Source of the DNA: Lumnitzera littorea
Taxonomy: Eukaryota; Streptophyta; Magnoliopsida; Myrtales; Combretaceae
DNA: 64,000 bases
NCBI GenBank assembly: GCA_024138015.1
Contig: JAMXBB010000011.1
Span: 27,505,520 to 27,569,519, forward strand
Reading direction: 5' to 3'
In this document: positions 49,141-60,540 of the stretch, in pieces
Numbering within the stretch: the stretch's first letter is position 1
Layout of the letters: each line of letters opens with the position of its first letter
Program-made: the position numbers and the translations under genes
The notes under the pieces: generated by a model
The model's database searches: none
What the model was told of the DNA's origin: nothing
What the model saw: only the letters and a program-made list of their open reading frames with translations

Positions 49141-49690
49141 GTTGCCTTCAATTGCTTCATCTCTTAAAGCGTAGATAAGTGCACAGAGTTTTTCAGTTTG
49201 CTCAATCACTTTGCTAAGTTTAAATGGACAACAACATGCTAGCAAGCGTTCTAGGACTTGAAGAGCTTCCTTACGACCCATTCATACTCTCTAAACCCAT
49301 CCCTAAAGAGGAATTGTTCTTATACTTCGTAGTTTGTGACAAAGCATTATTGTCTGTACTCGTACGAGTTGATGATCATGACGATCGCCTAATCTATTAT
49401 GTAAGCCACATCCTCTAAGGACTCGAGCTTTGATATACTAAGATAGAAAAGTTTGCCTTCGTAGTAGTCATCGCCACCTGTAAGCTCAAGCCTTACTTGT
49501 AGTCGCATCTAACCATCATACTGACAGACGTACTACTCAGAACAGCTTTACAAAGGCTTGACATTTCAAGCTGAATGATGAAGTACTCTCTCGAGCTTAG
49601 TGCTCACAGAGTTCAATTCCACCCAAGATAAGCAATTAAAACACAATTTCTTTCAAACTTCATAACAGAATACACTAGAGTGGACGAGCC
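49141..49690 (+). pseudogene. Tat-2 Ty3-type RNase H remnant
   Basis: Frames resume with ISxSVDKC and FAKFKWTT. The open frame 49224-49418 carries FVVCDKALLSVLVRV and DRLIYYVSHIL, typical of the RNase H of Tat pol. Confidence 0.65.
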
Positions 49691-50240
49691 TTAACTAGAG
49701 CTCACCATACCAGTCTAGACACTCCACATTGACAGCTCCTCTACTGTTGGGGGAAGAGTGGGCCTGGTATCACGCTATAAGGCCTATATGGAATAAAAAT
49801 CCTTTATGCCTTGAAGTTTGGTTTCCTAGTAAGTAACAATGAAGTCGAATATGAGGCATTTATTGTCGACCTGGAAAATTTCTAAGGATATTGGAGCAAA
49901 AACACTTAGCATATACTTAGACCCCATGTTAGTCGTACAATAAGTAAAGGGAGAATACGAGACTAAGGGCAAAATGATGGCCAAGTATTTACATTTAGTG
50001 CAAGTTCTTCTTGTGGAATTCACCTCTTAGGAAGTCAACAAAATTCTTCGAGTGGAAAATGTGCAAGCAAATAAACTATCTAGAATAGCTTTGTTTGCCA
50101 TCTCTACATCACACTACTATGATAAGCCACTCTTCATATAGTACCTCCCCGAGAGGAGTATAGAGGTACAGCAGCAACAGGTCGCTGAAATGACAAAAGT
50201 AGTCCCAAAGCCCTCTTGGATGGACTCTCATGTGTTGTAC
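49691..50240 (+). pseudogene. Tat-2 archaeal-type RNase H and linker
   Basis: Contains ILYALKFGFLVSNNEVEYEAF near 49796-49860, the second RNase H found only in Tat-type Ty3/gypsy elements. The DGSS start is blurred by a frameshift near 49735. Confidence 0.65.
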
Positions 50241-51260
50241 CTCAAGATTGGGGCACTACTTGAAGAGCGATCTGAGGTGAATAGGCCAGCTTACGCAATA
50301 GCCAACTATACATTGACCGATAATGTACTCTATAGATAAGGATACAATGTTTCGCTCCTTAAATGCCTTCGAACAAAAGAGGACACTTGGGTACTTGAGG
50401 AACTCTACGCAAGAATTTGCAGTAATTACATCTAGTTGCAAGCGTTGTACCTTTAAGCACTCAAGCTTGGTTATTACTAGCCCACGATGAAGGAAGACAC
50501 TAAAGCCATGGTCCAAAGGTGTCACTCTTGCCAAAAGCATATGTCGAGTACTCATGCCCCTAGCTTAGAGTTGCACCCTTTGACCAGCCCATGGCCATTT
50601 GCGTAGTAGGAATTAGACATCCTCATCCTTTCCTTAAAGCTTTAGCAGGTCGACAGTTTATCCTGGCAACAGTAGACTACTTCACCAAGTAGGCAGAAGC
50701 ATTGGCTATTACGACTATAACGACTTGAACTGCTGAAGGCTTCGTGCTCACCCATATACTATCTCGCTTTGGAGTGCTATATAGGTTGATCATTGACAAT
50801 GAAGGTAGTTCGATAGCAATCATTTCAAGAACTTCTGCAATAAGCATACATTAGCTTACACTATACCTTGGTTGCCTACCCTTAGACCAATGGCTAAGTT
50901 GAAGCTATTAACAAGACAATTCTCAACAATCTTAAGAAGAGGGTAGAACGAGTAGGTAGTAGGTGGGCCAATGAGCTTCCCAACATACTTGGGGTTACCA
51001 CATGATGCATAGGATGTTGACTGAAGAGACTCCATTCTATTTTGCATTTGGATCTGAAGCCATCCTCCCTATTGAGTTAGAGCTACTCACTAACAAGGTA
51101 CAACACTTCAATGTAAATACTAATCACATGGCCCTATAGGCGAATCTCAATACTATTGACAAAGTTTGTGACGCTGCGCGACACATACTATGGCATAACA
51201 ACAATGAGCTGCCTAATATTACAACTACAACATTTGATACAAGGTTTTCTACCTTAGTAA
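50241..51260 (+). pseudogene. Tat-2 integrase remnant
   Basis: The zinc-binding part ends with CHSCQKH (about 50521-50541). PWPFA is followed by TAG, as in Tat-1. A core block (VDYFT near 50670) and TNG-VEAINKT (about 50890-50920) follow, then KKRVERVGSRWANELP. The C-terminal end is lost at the junction with the next element. Confidence 0.7.
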
Positions 51261-51272
51261 CTTAGTGTGTAA

Positions 51273-52157
51273 TGTTGTGAACTGTGACCAATGACAAACA
51301 AGGCCGGTCATTGGATGGGTCCAAGCTTGTAGAAAGGTCGAAAGAAAGTGATGGGGTATGTGTGAAAGAAAAAATGCGAATAAAAAGGAGTAAGCGAAAA
51401 CTCGCGAATAACTCTAGAGGATATGACATACCAATGGAACTTTTGAGGACTTACAGCATAATTCGATATAGCGTACGAATCGGTCTGATTAAGTTATTCA
51501 CTACCTAGCCTTGCTCAAGGGTTAAGATAAGATTGATGTTAAGAGTAAACAAATAGTGTTTATGCAAGGAAGAAAACATAAAGTGTATTAATGGTAATCT
51601 GAATTTTGATCCTCTTATAGCTATAAATACAAAGGTATTTATACCCATAAGTTATGGCAACTTGTCTAAATGGGAAAAGACAAAAAGCGCATTTCTTAAG
51701 GAAGTAATGTACAAGATACAAAAGGGTAAAAATGAATATATAAGGAAAACAATCATTGGTGCAATGAATTCTACACATGATTCTGTACATGTGGAGATGA
51801 CACATTAGCGAGGCTATTGGAATATGCGGACAAAAAGTATGGACAGTTTGCTTGTTCGAAGAGGTGTCACTTAGTTAGTTTGGAGTCTCTCTCTCAGCAT
51901 CTTAGTTAGGGTAATGCTAAGTAAGTACTTGGCCAAGCATGAATAAGAATGAAGATTGGTTGTTATCTTGGCCTTCCACTTCTCGGCATACAACTTGCGA
52001 GAAATAGGCAGTCATTTGGCTAGGTAAGCAGAAAAGGTTGGCACGGAGATACTTGGCTATCGCATGAGTCGATTAGAACATGAGGATTTGTCTTGCTAGT
52101 CCCTCTAGTCTTCGGGCTAAGCTGTGGGTCAGTGGTACAGTAGCCTGATTCCCATCA
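51273..52157 (-). repeat. 3' LTR of copy G
   Basis: 885 bp. TATA-like GGTATAAATACC on the minus strand at 51634-51646. Same length as the other LTR, with scattered substitutions. Confidence 0.9.
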
Positions 52158-52165
52158 TTCCCTCC
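52158..52165 (-). other. Polypurine tract of copy G
   Basis: GGAGGGAA on the minus strand, directly before the LTR start TGATGGG, the expected site for plus-strand DNA priming. Confidence 0.75.
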
Positions 52166-52169
52166 GGCT

Positions 52170-53340
52170 TATTTTAGATTTGGGATCAAATCCGAATGGT
52201 CTTCATTCAGCTCTCCATCAGGGTGATACAGATTGAGGTCAGCAACATTGAAGGCTTTAGAAACCCCATAGTCCCCGAGAAACTCCAATCTGTAGGCATT
52301 ATCATTGATCTTCTAGAGGATTCTGAAAGGTCCTTTAGCTTTTGTAGATAATTTGTTCCTCCTCTTATTCGAGAACCGTTCCTTGTCGAGGTGCAACCAT
52401 ATTAAGTCTCCTGGCTGGAATTGTTTAGCAGTCCTACCCTTGGTCTTCTCTTGCATTCTTCTAGTTGCTTAGTTGATGTGCCGAGTGACTTTGTCATAGA
52501 TATGATGAAAGGATTGTGCTCTAACCCTTGCATCAAGGTCCTTTTGTACGAGTACAGGTACAGGGGTGTGATCGAGGGGCAACTTAGGATTGAAACCATA
52601 GACCACTTCGAAGGGAGTGTGCTAAGTGGTGTCATGTACTGTTTGGTTGTAAGTGAACTCGACCACTGGTAAGCAGACGTCCCAATCAGCTAAGTTCTTT
52701 CCTATTACAGTTCGAAGTAGTGATCCCAAAGTGCGATTAACCACCTTTGTTTGGCCGTCAGTTTGGGGGTGATAAGAATTATTGAATGGTAGTTTGGTCC
52801 CCATCCGATGCCATAAGCTCCTTTAAAAATGGCTTAAAAACTTTAGGTCTCTATCAAAGATTATACTCTTCAGCATGTCGTGTAACCGCATAATCTTCTG
52901 TAAGAAAAGAGTAGCAATAGCTGAAGTGTTGTTAGTTTTAGAGCAGGGTACAAAGTGTGCCATCTTGTTGAATCGATTCATGATGACCATTATAGAATCT
53001 TTACCTTGGTAGTTCGTGGTAGTTTGAGAACAAAGCCTATGCTTAATTCGGTCTATGGCTTTGTTAGAACAGGTAAAGGCATTGCTTTTTCTTGCTTGAC
53101 TTGGCACTTAGTTCTCTTGCACAAAGCACAGCTTTCAACAACTCGATACATATCTCTCCTCATTTTCGACCAAAAGAAGTGACCATTTAGCAGTTCACAA
53201 GACCTTCTTTCTCCAAAATGTCCAGAGAGTCCTCCACTGTGCGCTTCCCTAATCAGTAATTCCCTTAGGGAACAAATTGGTATGTACAATTTTCCACCTT
53301 GGAACAAGTAGCCATCCTTCATATGATACTTGTCTACTAT
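52170..53340 (-). pseudogene. Copy G integrase
   Basis: Frames 53053-53322, 52823-53107 and 52622-52804. The HHCC zinc site is present (EAHSGG, GHFGE, CALCKR). The core has MNRFNKMAHF, where the first catalytic Asp is Asn; FDRD keeps the second; GQTKVVNRT has Lys for the catalytic Glu. YNQTVHDTT follows. The C-terminal FNVADLNLYHPDGE stretch near 52245 leads into the LTR. Confidence 0.85.
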
Positions 53341-53459
53341 CCTTCCGTCGACGCATCGCGTAATTATGGATCCAAAGTGTAGATCCTCAGAATACTACTC
53401 TTTGATACTTGCAAACCCAAATAGTCTGGTCTGCAGTTCAGTTAAAAGCACATGTCTCC

Positions 53460-53900
53460 TTAAAAGAGCATCTACAACTATGTTGCTATTTCCCTACTTG
53501 TATTTAATCACAAAATAAAATCCTTTAAGGAATTCAACCCATCTCACCTGCCGCTTGATAACTTGGTTTGACTTTGGAGGTACCTCAACGACTTATGGTC
53601 CATATATATGATAAACTCTCTTAGCAGTAAATAGTACTGCCATACTTGCAGTGCTTTGATCAGTGCCAAGAGCTCCTTGTCATACATGGAGTAATTTAAC
53701 TGTGGTCTTTTGAGCTTCTCACTGTGGAAGGCAATTGGTCGGCCTTTCTGCATTAGGATAGCGTCTATTCTAATGCTTGATATGTTACATTCCAACTCAA
53801 ATATTTTCTTGAAGTCAAGTAAGACTAACACTGGGGTGGAGGTCAATCTTTCTTTTATTTCGGCAAAGCTCCTCTTCTCCCTTTCTCCCCATCGGAAGTT
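53460..53900 (-). pseudogene. Copy G RNase H
   Basis: The 100-codon frame 53544-53846 has FELECNISSIRIDAILMQ (Asn in place of the first catalytic Asp), YDKELLALIKALQVWQYYL and IIYMDHKSLRYLQSQ. Confidence 0.85.
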
Positions 53901-54029
53901 GGTGTTTTTCTTTGTTAGCTTAGTAAGTGGTGTGACAAGGGTCCTAAAATTCCTGATGAATCATTTATAGAATGAAGCCAGTCTATAGAAACTTCTTACT
54001 TCAGCACAAGTAGTAGGTGTTGACTACTC

Positions 54030-54690
54030 TATAATTGCTCAGATTTTCTTGTCATTCACATGTAAGTCTCCTCCACTGATTATATAGCCCAAGAATACCA
54101 CTTTCTTTTAGCAAAGGCAACACTTTTTGAGATTGTCGAATAATCTCTCGATACGATAGATATTCAATACGGCTCGGAGATGCTCACCGTAACTTGACAT
54201 GTCGGCATTATAAACTAGGATGTTGTCAAAGTACACCACGGCACACTTTCCTATTAGATGTCTCAACACATAGTTCATTAGCTTCATGAAAGTGCTTACG
54301 GTATTCGGCAAGCTAAATGGCATAACCATCCATTCATAAAGTCTATGTTGAGTTTTAAATGCAGTTTTCCACTCATCTCTTAACCTCATGCGAATTTGAT
54401 GATAGCTAGACTTTAGATCAATCTTATTGAAGATAATGGCTCTACTCAGTTCATCCAGCTTGTCCTCCAGTTTAGGGATAGGATACTTGTATTTGATTGT
54501 GATCTTGTTCACAGCTCGGCTATCTACATACATCTGCCAGGTCCTATCCTTTTTCGGCACAAGCAGTACTGACACAGTACAAGGACTAAGACTCTCTCTG
54601 AAGTAACCTCTCTTTAGCAACTCATTGACTTGATGTTAGAGCTGAAAAGCCTGCTTGGGGTTCATCCGATAAGTTGGCCTATTCGGCAAT
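54030..54690 (-). pseudogene. Copy G reverse transcriptase
   Basis: The 170-codon frame 54108-54620 covers most of RT: VPKKDRTWQMYVDSRAVN, FNKIDLKSSYHQIR (motif A Asp kept) and MVMPFSLPNTVSTFM. The box at 54222-54233 reads YFDN instead of YFDD. This is the longest open frame in the window. Confidence 0.92.
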
Positions 54691-54799
54691 ACGGTGCCGG
54701 GTACTAAGTCAATACAGTGCTCTATACCTTAAGTTTGGGGCAACCCCTTAGGTACTATTTTGGGAACAAGTCGGCATATTCATCTAGCAACTCCTTGAT

Positions 54800-55375
54800 T
54801 TCCTAGGGTAGTTCACTCCACTCCTTCATCTTTAATAGGCACCTAACCAACATAAGGGTCGGCTCGTTAGCGTTGATGGCCTCTCGGAGCTTAGTTCTAC
54901 TCATCACTAGAGCTTTCTTCGATCTGCGAACAAGTTTTTTCTGCAATTTATTAACTTCTCTTAGCGGCATCGGGTTCAATATGATCTTTCGATCATCGTT
55001 CTTGAATACATACGTGTTCTTATAGCCGTCATAGATAACTCTCTTATCAAATAGCCACGGTCTACCTAGTAATACGTGGGAAGCACACATGGGTAATATG
55101 TCATAAAGAATCTAGTTCGAGTAATTTCCTATAGTGATTGGCAGTAGTATTTGCTGAGTGACATGTAATGCTCTTTTCTCACTTAACCAATGTAATTTGT
55201 ATGGCCTCGAATATATAATAGTCGGCAACTTCAGTTTTGAAATAAGATTGGCCAATGCTATATTAGTGCAGCTTCCACTATCTATGATAAGGGCACATAC
55301 TTGATCATTCATCTTACAGGTGGTATGAAACAAATTCTCTCTTTGTTCCTTCTCTTGTAAGGGTTTCATGTTCAT
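54800..55375 (-). pseudogene. Copy G retropepsin
   Basis: Frame 55112-55375 holds VCALIIDSGSCTNIA with an intact DSG active site. Frame 54803-55090 holds HVLLGRPWLFDKRVIYDGY and FKNDDRKIILNPMPL. A single TAG at about 55111 separates the frames. Confidence 0.85.
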
Positions 55376-55379
55376 AGTA

Positions 55380-56614
55380 TGTTAGACAATCATGAGTAAC
55401 TTATCTAAGTCCTTAGCCAACATGTCCTCCTCAATCAGTTCTTTCTTGGCATTTTTTTTCTCAGTAAAGACCTCCTCCTCCTCGGGTTCTTCAACTATAT
55501 TGTCTACTTTTAGCTTCAAGACGTTTCCCTTGATGACCATTATCTTATGGTTCGGGTACTAAGCGACCATATGTTTGAACCCTTAGTACTTGAAGCACTT
55601 GATCTAGCTCGTCTTCCTGTCAGAACCTTACCCGTTCTCATAAGTTCGGGGTTATCACTTTACCATCAAGTCAGCCTTTCTGATAAGCTCGGACATCTAT
55701 CTTTCAGCTCGGCTCGGTATTCGATTGAGCTCGTGACTTGCTTGTCCAGGTCGACTAGTCGACATCTTGGTCGGTACTCTGCTCCTCCTTTGCCTTTATA
55801 CTCACTGGGCTATTCTAACAGCTTTATCCATTGTGTCAAATCGTTGGAGCTCTACAATGTCTTGAATGTCTCCTCTTAACCTAGTAATGAATCTTGAGAA
55901 TATTCGAGCTAATGGTTCCTCCACTTTGCAATGGATCATAAGCATTTGAAATTCTTGAACATATTCGTCAACATTCTGACCTCCTTATCTTAGCTCCTGA
56001 AGCCGAGTGAAAGTATCTTGAAGATAAGTTTCTAGTATGGATCTGTTTCTGAGTATTCTCTTGGTAGCTCTTTTGTCTCCTCATAGTTTGGAAATTCTTC
56101 CACCACATGACATCATATTTGGAGAACTCAACAGCAATAGTTTTCACTTTCTTATAATCCTTATAATGATAATAATCAAAACACACTCCACCTTCCCTTC
56201 CCACTTTAAATATTCATCAACATTCCCAGATCCATTGAAGCTCAGAATCTTAAGCTTCACATGGTCAGATGTTCTAAGGACTCATACGCGCTCTTCTTCA
56301 AAATAATCTTCCTTATCCTCTTCATCAAGCTCGCTCAGGTCTATTCTTCGTCTTATTCGTCTGCTTACTTCTTTACCTCGAACTAGTTGAGTTAGGTTTT
56401 GACCTCTAACAGGTTGAGTAGCTTGTAGGGTATTTTGTGCAACTTCAGTAAGTCGATAAGCCAACGTGTGAATAGCTTGTGTCAAATTTACCAAGATGTT
56501 AGCCACCTCATCGAGTCTCTCGTTAGTACTTCTTGGTATTCCCTAAAACTGTCGTCCATTGTGAACAATTCCATTGTTGTCATCTCCAGCACCAACATTT
56601 ACACTTGGATCCAT
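55380..56614 (-). pseudogene. Copy G gag
   Basis: Start ATG at 56614 (MDPSVNVGAGDDN). Frames 56282-56506 and 55968-56204 carry the N-terminal helix-rich part, the RRIRRRIDLSELDEEDKED charged stretch, and a core with DYYHYKDYKKVKTIAVEF and WWKNFQTMRR. The zinc-knuckle region lies near 55560-55600 with Cys losses. Two or more frameshifts. Confidence 0.8.
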
Positions 56615-56780
56615 CATTTTCTTTACCGATTCAAAGTTCGAATAAACATTTGTAAAACAGAAAATCAACAGCTAGCAAACATAGCAATTAAGATGAACAT
56701 AGTAACTTACTTTGTTTCATACACGCAAAACAGAGTATAAACAGAACTTTAAAAAAACTAACAACTCAAACAAAACCTTA

Positions 56781-56792
56781 GCTCTGATACTA
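56781..56792 (-). other. Primer binding site of copy G
   Basis: On the minus strand TAGTATCAGAGC, one G-to-A change from the iMet type TGGTATCAGAGC, four bases from the right LTR. Confidence 0.85.
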
Positions 56793-56795
56793 ATA

Positions 56796-57680
56796 TGTTG
56801 TGAATTATGACTAAGGATAGATAAGGCCGGTCGTTGGATGGGTCCGAGCTTGTAAAAAGCTCAAAGGAAAGTGATGGGGGTATGTGTGAAAGAAAAAAAT
56901 GAGAATAAAAAGGAGTAAGCAAAAACTCATGAATAGCTCCAGAGAATATGACACACCAATGGAACTTTTGAGGACTCACGGCACAATTCGAATGGCGTAT
57001 GAATTGGTCCGGTGAGGTTATTCACCACCTAACCTTTCTCAAGGGTTAAGATAAGATTGATGTTTAGAGTAAATAGATAGTGTTTATACAAGGAAGAAAA
57101 CATAAAGTGTATTAATGGTAATATGAATTTTGATCCTCTTACAACTACAAATATAGGGGTATTTATACCCATAAGTTATGGTAACTTGCTCAAACGGGAA
57201 AAGAGAAAAATGGCATTTCCTAAGGAAGTAATGTACAAGATACAAAAGGGTAAAAATGAATATAAAAGAAAACAATCATTGGTGCAATGGATTCTACACA
57301 TGATTCTGTACATGTGGTAATAACACATTGGCGAGGTTGTTGGAAGATGTAGACAAAAAGTATGGATAGTTTGCTTATCTGAACAGGTGTGGCTTACTCA
57401 ATTTGGAGTTTGTCTCTTAGTATCTTAGCTAGGGTGATGCTGAGTAAGTACTTAGCCAAGCATAAATGAGAATGAAGAATGGTTGTTATCTTAACCTTCC
57501 GCTTTTCGGCACACAACCTACGAGAAATAGGTAATTATGTGGCTTGGTAAGCAGAAAAGGTCAGTGAGGAGATACTCGACCTCCGCATAAGTTAGTTAGA
57601 ATAGGAGGATTCGTCTTGCCAATTCCCTTAGTCCTTGGGCTCGGTTGCGAGTTAGTAGTTTGGTAGCTTGATTCCCATCA
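56796..57680 (-). repeat. 5' LTR of copy G
   Basis: 885 bp. TATA-like box on the minus strand at 57156-57170. Its outer end (minus) has an open frame 57596-57790 whose end, NDGNQAT..LTRN, resembles the C-terminal pol extension. Confidence 0.9.
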
Positions 57681-58498
57681 TTGCATAGGGTCGCTCGGAA
57701 TAGCCTAATTGGCAAAATTGGAACGTTCGAGCTCGGATATGAACCTACTGAAGAAGAGATCCAAGAAATGAAGGCTAAAACCAAAGGCAAGAGAGGAGAT
57801 CACTTGTACCATGCTCATATAGATTTTTCGGACATCCGTCAGACATTCTTAATACTAGTTTGTGTTCAAGAACCCGAAATAGCCAGTTTATATAAGGCTT
57901 TGGCTTAGTAATGCAGCATCAGTTTAGACGAAAAGAAAGATATTGGCGTCCTAATTTCCTTGTGCAACCGATTTTCTATTCCTATTAATATGTCTCTTTA
58001 GAAAGGCAATATTAGATCAATTAGGAGCATTCGATTTCAATAATTAGTCTGATTAGTTAGGCCATTTTCTTTTAAACAATTTGAATTTATTCAATAAAAT
58101 TAGTTCCTTTCTTTCTATCAATTCTTCTTTATTATTTATTCATTATCCTTTTGCTTTTTCCTTCACTCTTCAAATCCAATAAAAACGATAAACATAATGA
58201 ATATCTTGTGCCTATAAACGGTGAAAGTATCAATATCACCTTTAGCCCTATTAAGTTAGACGTAGGAGATGATATTGAGACTCCAAGCGAAATACAAGAG
58301 AGTTGGCATCGATTTGAACAGGGGAGAGTGATTATTGATGAATTGATAGTTGTGATTAATTTGGGGATAGAAGAGAATTTGCGAAACTTGAAAATCAGGG
58401 GTAATTTAGTAGATGATCAGAAGTGGGAGTTGTCATGTTTGTTATCAGAATACTTGGGCATATTCGGTTTCTCTCAACTCCAAGAGTTTCCTTACTAG
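57681..58498 (+). pseudogene. Ogre/Tat-like gag-pro linker fragment
   Basis: Frame 57681-57908 has FELGYEPTEEEIQEMKAKTKGKR followed by DIRQTF, resembling the region after the G-patch in Ogre/Tat polyproteins. Frame 58151-58498 has ESWHRFEQG, INLGIEENLRNLKI and LLSEYLGIFGF, resembling the segment just before RT in the same group. The linking sequence is non-coding and may include an intron, as known for Ogre. It differs from Tat-1 and Tat-2. Both ends are cut by other elements. Confidence 0.5.
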
Positions 58499-58509
58499 AA
58501 GGAGTATAC

Positions 58510-59160
58510 ACTCCTTGGTCTCGACTTTACATGCGAATTGAGCTCGGGAAATCACTAAAGACTTCCATTACAGCGATCGGCCAACCTTCTCTTGTGCCTT
58601 TTACACTTTCCTAGGACTCATAGGGGTTAGTATAATCTTCTTCTTATTCTTTTGGAACATGTAAGTGCTCTTATACCTATCATGGAATACCCTCAAGTCA
58701 AATAACCAGGGTTGGCCTAATAAGATGTGCGAAGTGCACATGGGTAGGACGTCACATAACACCTCGTCCTTGTATCTATTGCCAATGGCAATTGGTACTT
58801 TAACTTGCTTGGCAATGGGTAGAGCTCCCTTCTTGTTCAGTCAGTGAATCTTATAAGGCTTAAGGTGTAGGAGGGTTGGCAACTTCATGGCCTTCACTAC
58901 GTCCTATGCTATAACATTGGTATAGCTGCCTTCGTTAATGATCAAGGCACATAGTTTGCTATTTACACAGCAATTTGCATGGAAGAGATTTTCCCTTTGT
59001 GCATTCTCGTCGGCTACAAATGTGTCGAGAGATTGATGTACAACAAAACAGAAGTTAGCTCCTACTCTGGGAGGTGTGAGGACATCAAGGTCTTCGTGGA
59101 ACTCCTTTAGCGTTAGGCTAACTTCAACCTCCTCCTCTCCTTCACTAGCACTCTCCACTT
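58510..59160 (-). pseudogene. Copy I retropepsin remnant
   Basis: Frame 58904-59158 reads CALIINEGSYTNVIA, where the DSG active site is NEG, so it is inactive. The HILL..PW-type block lies near 58680-58745 in broken frames. Confidence 0.7.
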
Positions 59161-59169
59161 CGAATTGCA

Positions 59170-60344
59170 GCCTGTCTCCCTTGATCGTTATGACATGTCA
59201 ATTCGGACATTGACTAGCCATGTGTCCATAGCCAAGACATTTAAAGCATTTGATCTCTCGGGCCTTCCTTCTAGAGCTTTGACCTTAGTCTTTTTGGCCT
59301 TCAGGTTCTTCGGCCTTCGTCTAGTTTGCTTGGCACTTGTCCTAAGAGATCCCCCTCGGAACTGTTCGGTGCATGGCCATAGTGTGATCTGTTCGATATA
59401 TTACTTTGGTTCGATAATCCTAATTGGCTAGTTTAGCTCCGTCTCTGCCTCTCAACCCTTTGCACCACTTGGATGGTTTCATATAAACTTCCCAATCTCC
59501 TTATTTCCATAATATGACCAATCTTAGTTCTTAGTTCAAAAATGAACCTCACAATAGTTTGTATCTCAAGTTTGTTAACATCACATCGGATCATGAGTAA
59601 CTGAAACTCTCAGACATAGTTGTCTACCGTCCTATTACCTTGTCTTAACTCTTAGAGACATTGGAAAGTGTCTTATTTGTAGTGTTTGGGAACAAACCTA
59701 GTTCTTAGGACTTTCTTCATCTCATTCCATGTTTAAATTTCGCATTGGGTCCTCAGGCGAATATTCTATAGCTTCTTCCATCACATTGCTGTATATTTAG
59801 AAAATTCCAACATGACCACTCGAATATGGATAGCATCTTCATAATCATAAAATTCGAATATCTTTTCGATCTTCTCCTCCTAATCTAAGTAGTCATTAGC
59901 ATTACCGGACGCATTAAAGCTCAGAATTTATACTTTGAGGTGTTCAGCTCCCTTAGGAGCTCTATACTTATGCTCGTCAACTCCAACATGCTACTCCTCA
60001 TCTTCTTTATACTCTTCCACTTCGTCTAACTTTAACCTCCTTCTCTCGACTCTATTGGCATGATGGGGTGGTGCTTGGTTAACAGGAAGGGGCTCTAGTG
60101 CTCGTTGTTCCATCACCTGCCTTCTTGGTCTATCCCTCATTTCTCGGCCCTGTTCAGTGGCGATCCTGTCTTACAGCCTAGTCTTTAAGACTCTTTGCAC
60201 TAAGATAGCTAGATTGGCCACAATAGTAGTGAGATCTTGTATTTTCTCATCAGTAGTATATGGTGTTTGTTGGGTCACATGACCGTATTCTTGAGCATCA
60301 CTCTAAGTACCGTTAATTTCTCCTTAAAAGCTATGATTTGACAT
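59170..60344 (-). pseudogene. Copy I gag remnant
   Basis: ATG at 60344 (MSNHSF). A charged ERRRLKLDEVEEY stretch lies near 60020-60060, and a gag core near 59640-59930 (FEFYDYEDA, MLEFSKYTAMWWKK). A complete zinc knuckle CFKCLGYGHMASQC lies at 59207-59248. Stops, mostly TAG, interrupt the frame. Confidence 0.75.
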
Positions 60345-60516
60345 TCTCAAAAAGAATAAGCTTCAGAACACACTCTTCACGTAGGAAATTACTACATAAA
60401 GAAAATAATAATCTAACATTAAACTAAGGACTTGCTCTATTCTTCTAGATGAAAATAGAGTATAACAACAATAGACTAGTAGGAACTATTGCAACATAGC
60501 TCTTGGTCACAACCTT

Positions 60517-60530
60517 AAGCTTTGATACTA
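60517..60530 (-). other. Primer binding site of copy I
   Basis: On the minus strand TAGTATCAAAGCTT, an iMet-type site with two G-to-A changes. Confidence 0.7.
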
Positions 60531-60540
60531 GGAAGTTATA

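Larger units (their letters stand above)
44200..51272 (+). mobile_element. Tat-2: Tat-lineage Ty3/gypsy retrotransposon, 3' end lost
   Basis: A 5' LTR (44200-45007) is followed by gag, protease, RT, RNase H, archaeal-type RNase H and integrase in plus orientation. It aligns with Tat-1 in gag end, protease, RT, RNase H and integrase. The 3' part after the integrase is replaced by the minus-strand chromovirus starting at 51273, and no 3' LTR is seen. A 1.1-kb AT-rich insertion splits RT from RNase H (48050-49140). All frames contain stops. Confidence 0.8.
51273..57680 (-). mobile_element. Chromovirus-type Ty3/gypsy element, minus strand (copy G)
   Basis: LTRs at 51273-52157 and 56796-57680 are both 885 bp. 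On the minus strand the order is gag, protease, RT, RNase H, integrase, with an iMet-type primer site next to the right LTR and a polypurine tract next to the left one. Ends on the minus strand are TGATGGGAATCAG... and ...CA. The flanking 5-mers (tgtaa, ttgca) do not match. It is the best preserved copy in the window, yet broken by frameshifts. Confidence 0.92.

Noticed and set aside
51273..57680. Endogenous pararetrovirus (caulimovirid)
   Set aside because: The presence of LTRs, an iMet primer site, a polypurine tract and integrase, with no movement protein, indicates a Ty3/gypsy retrotransposon.
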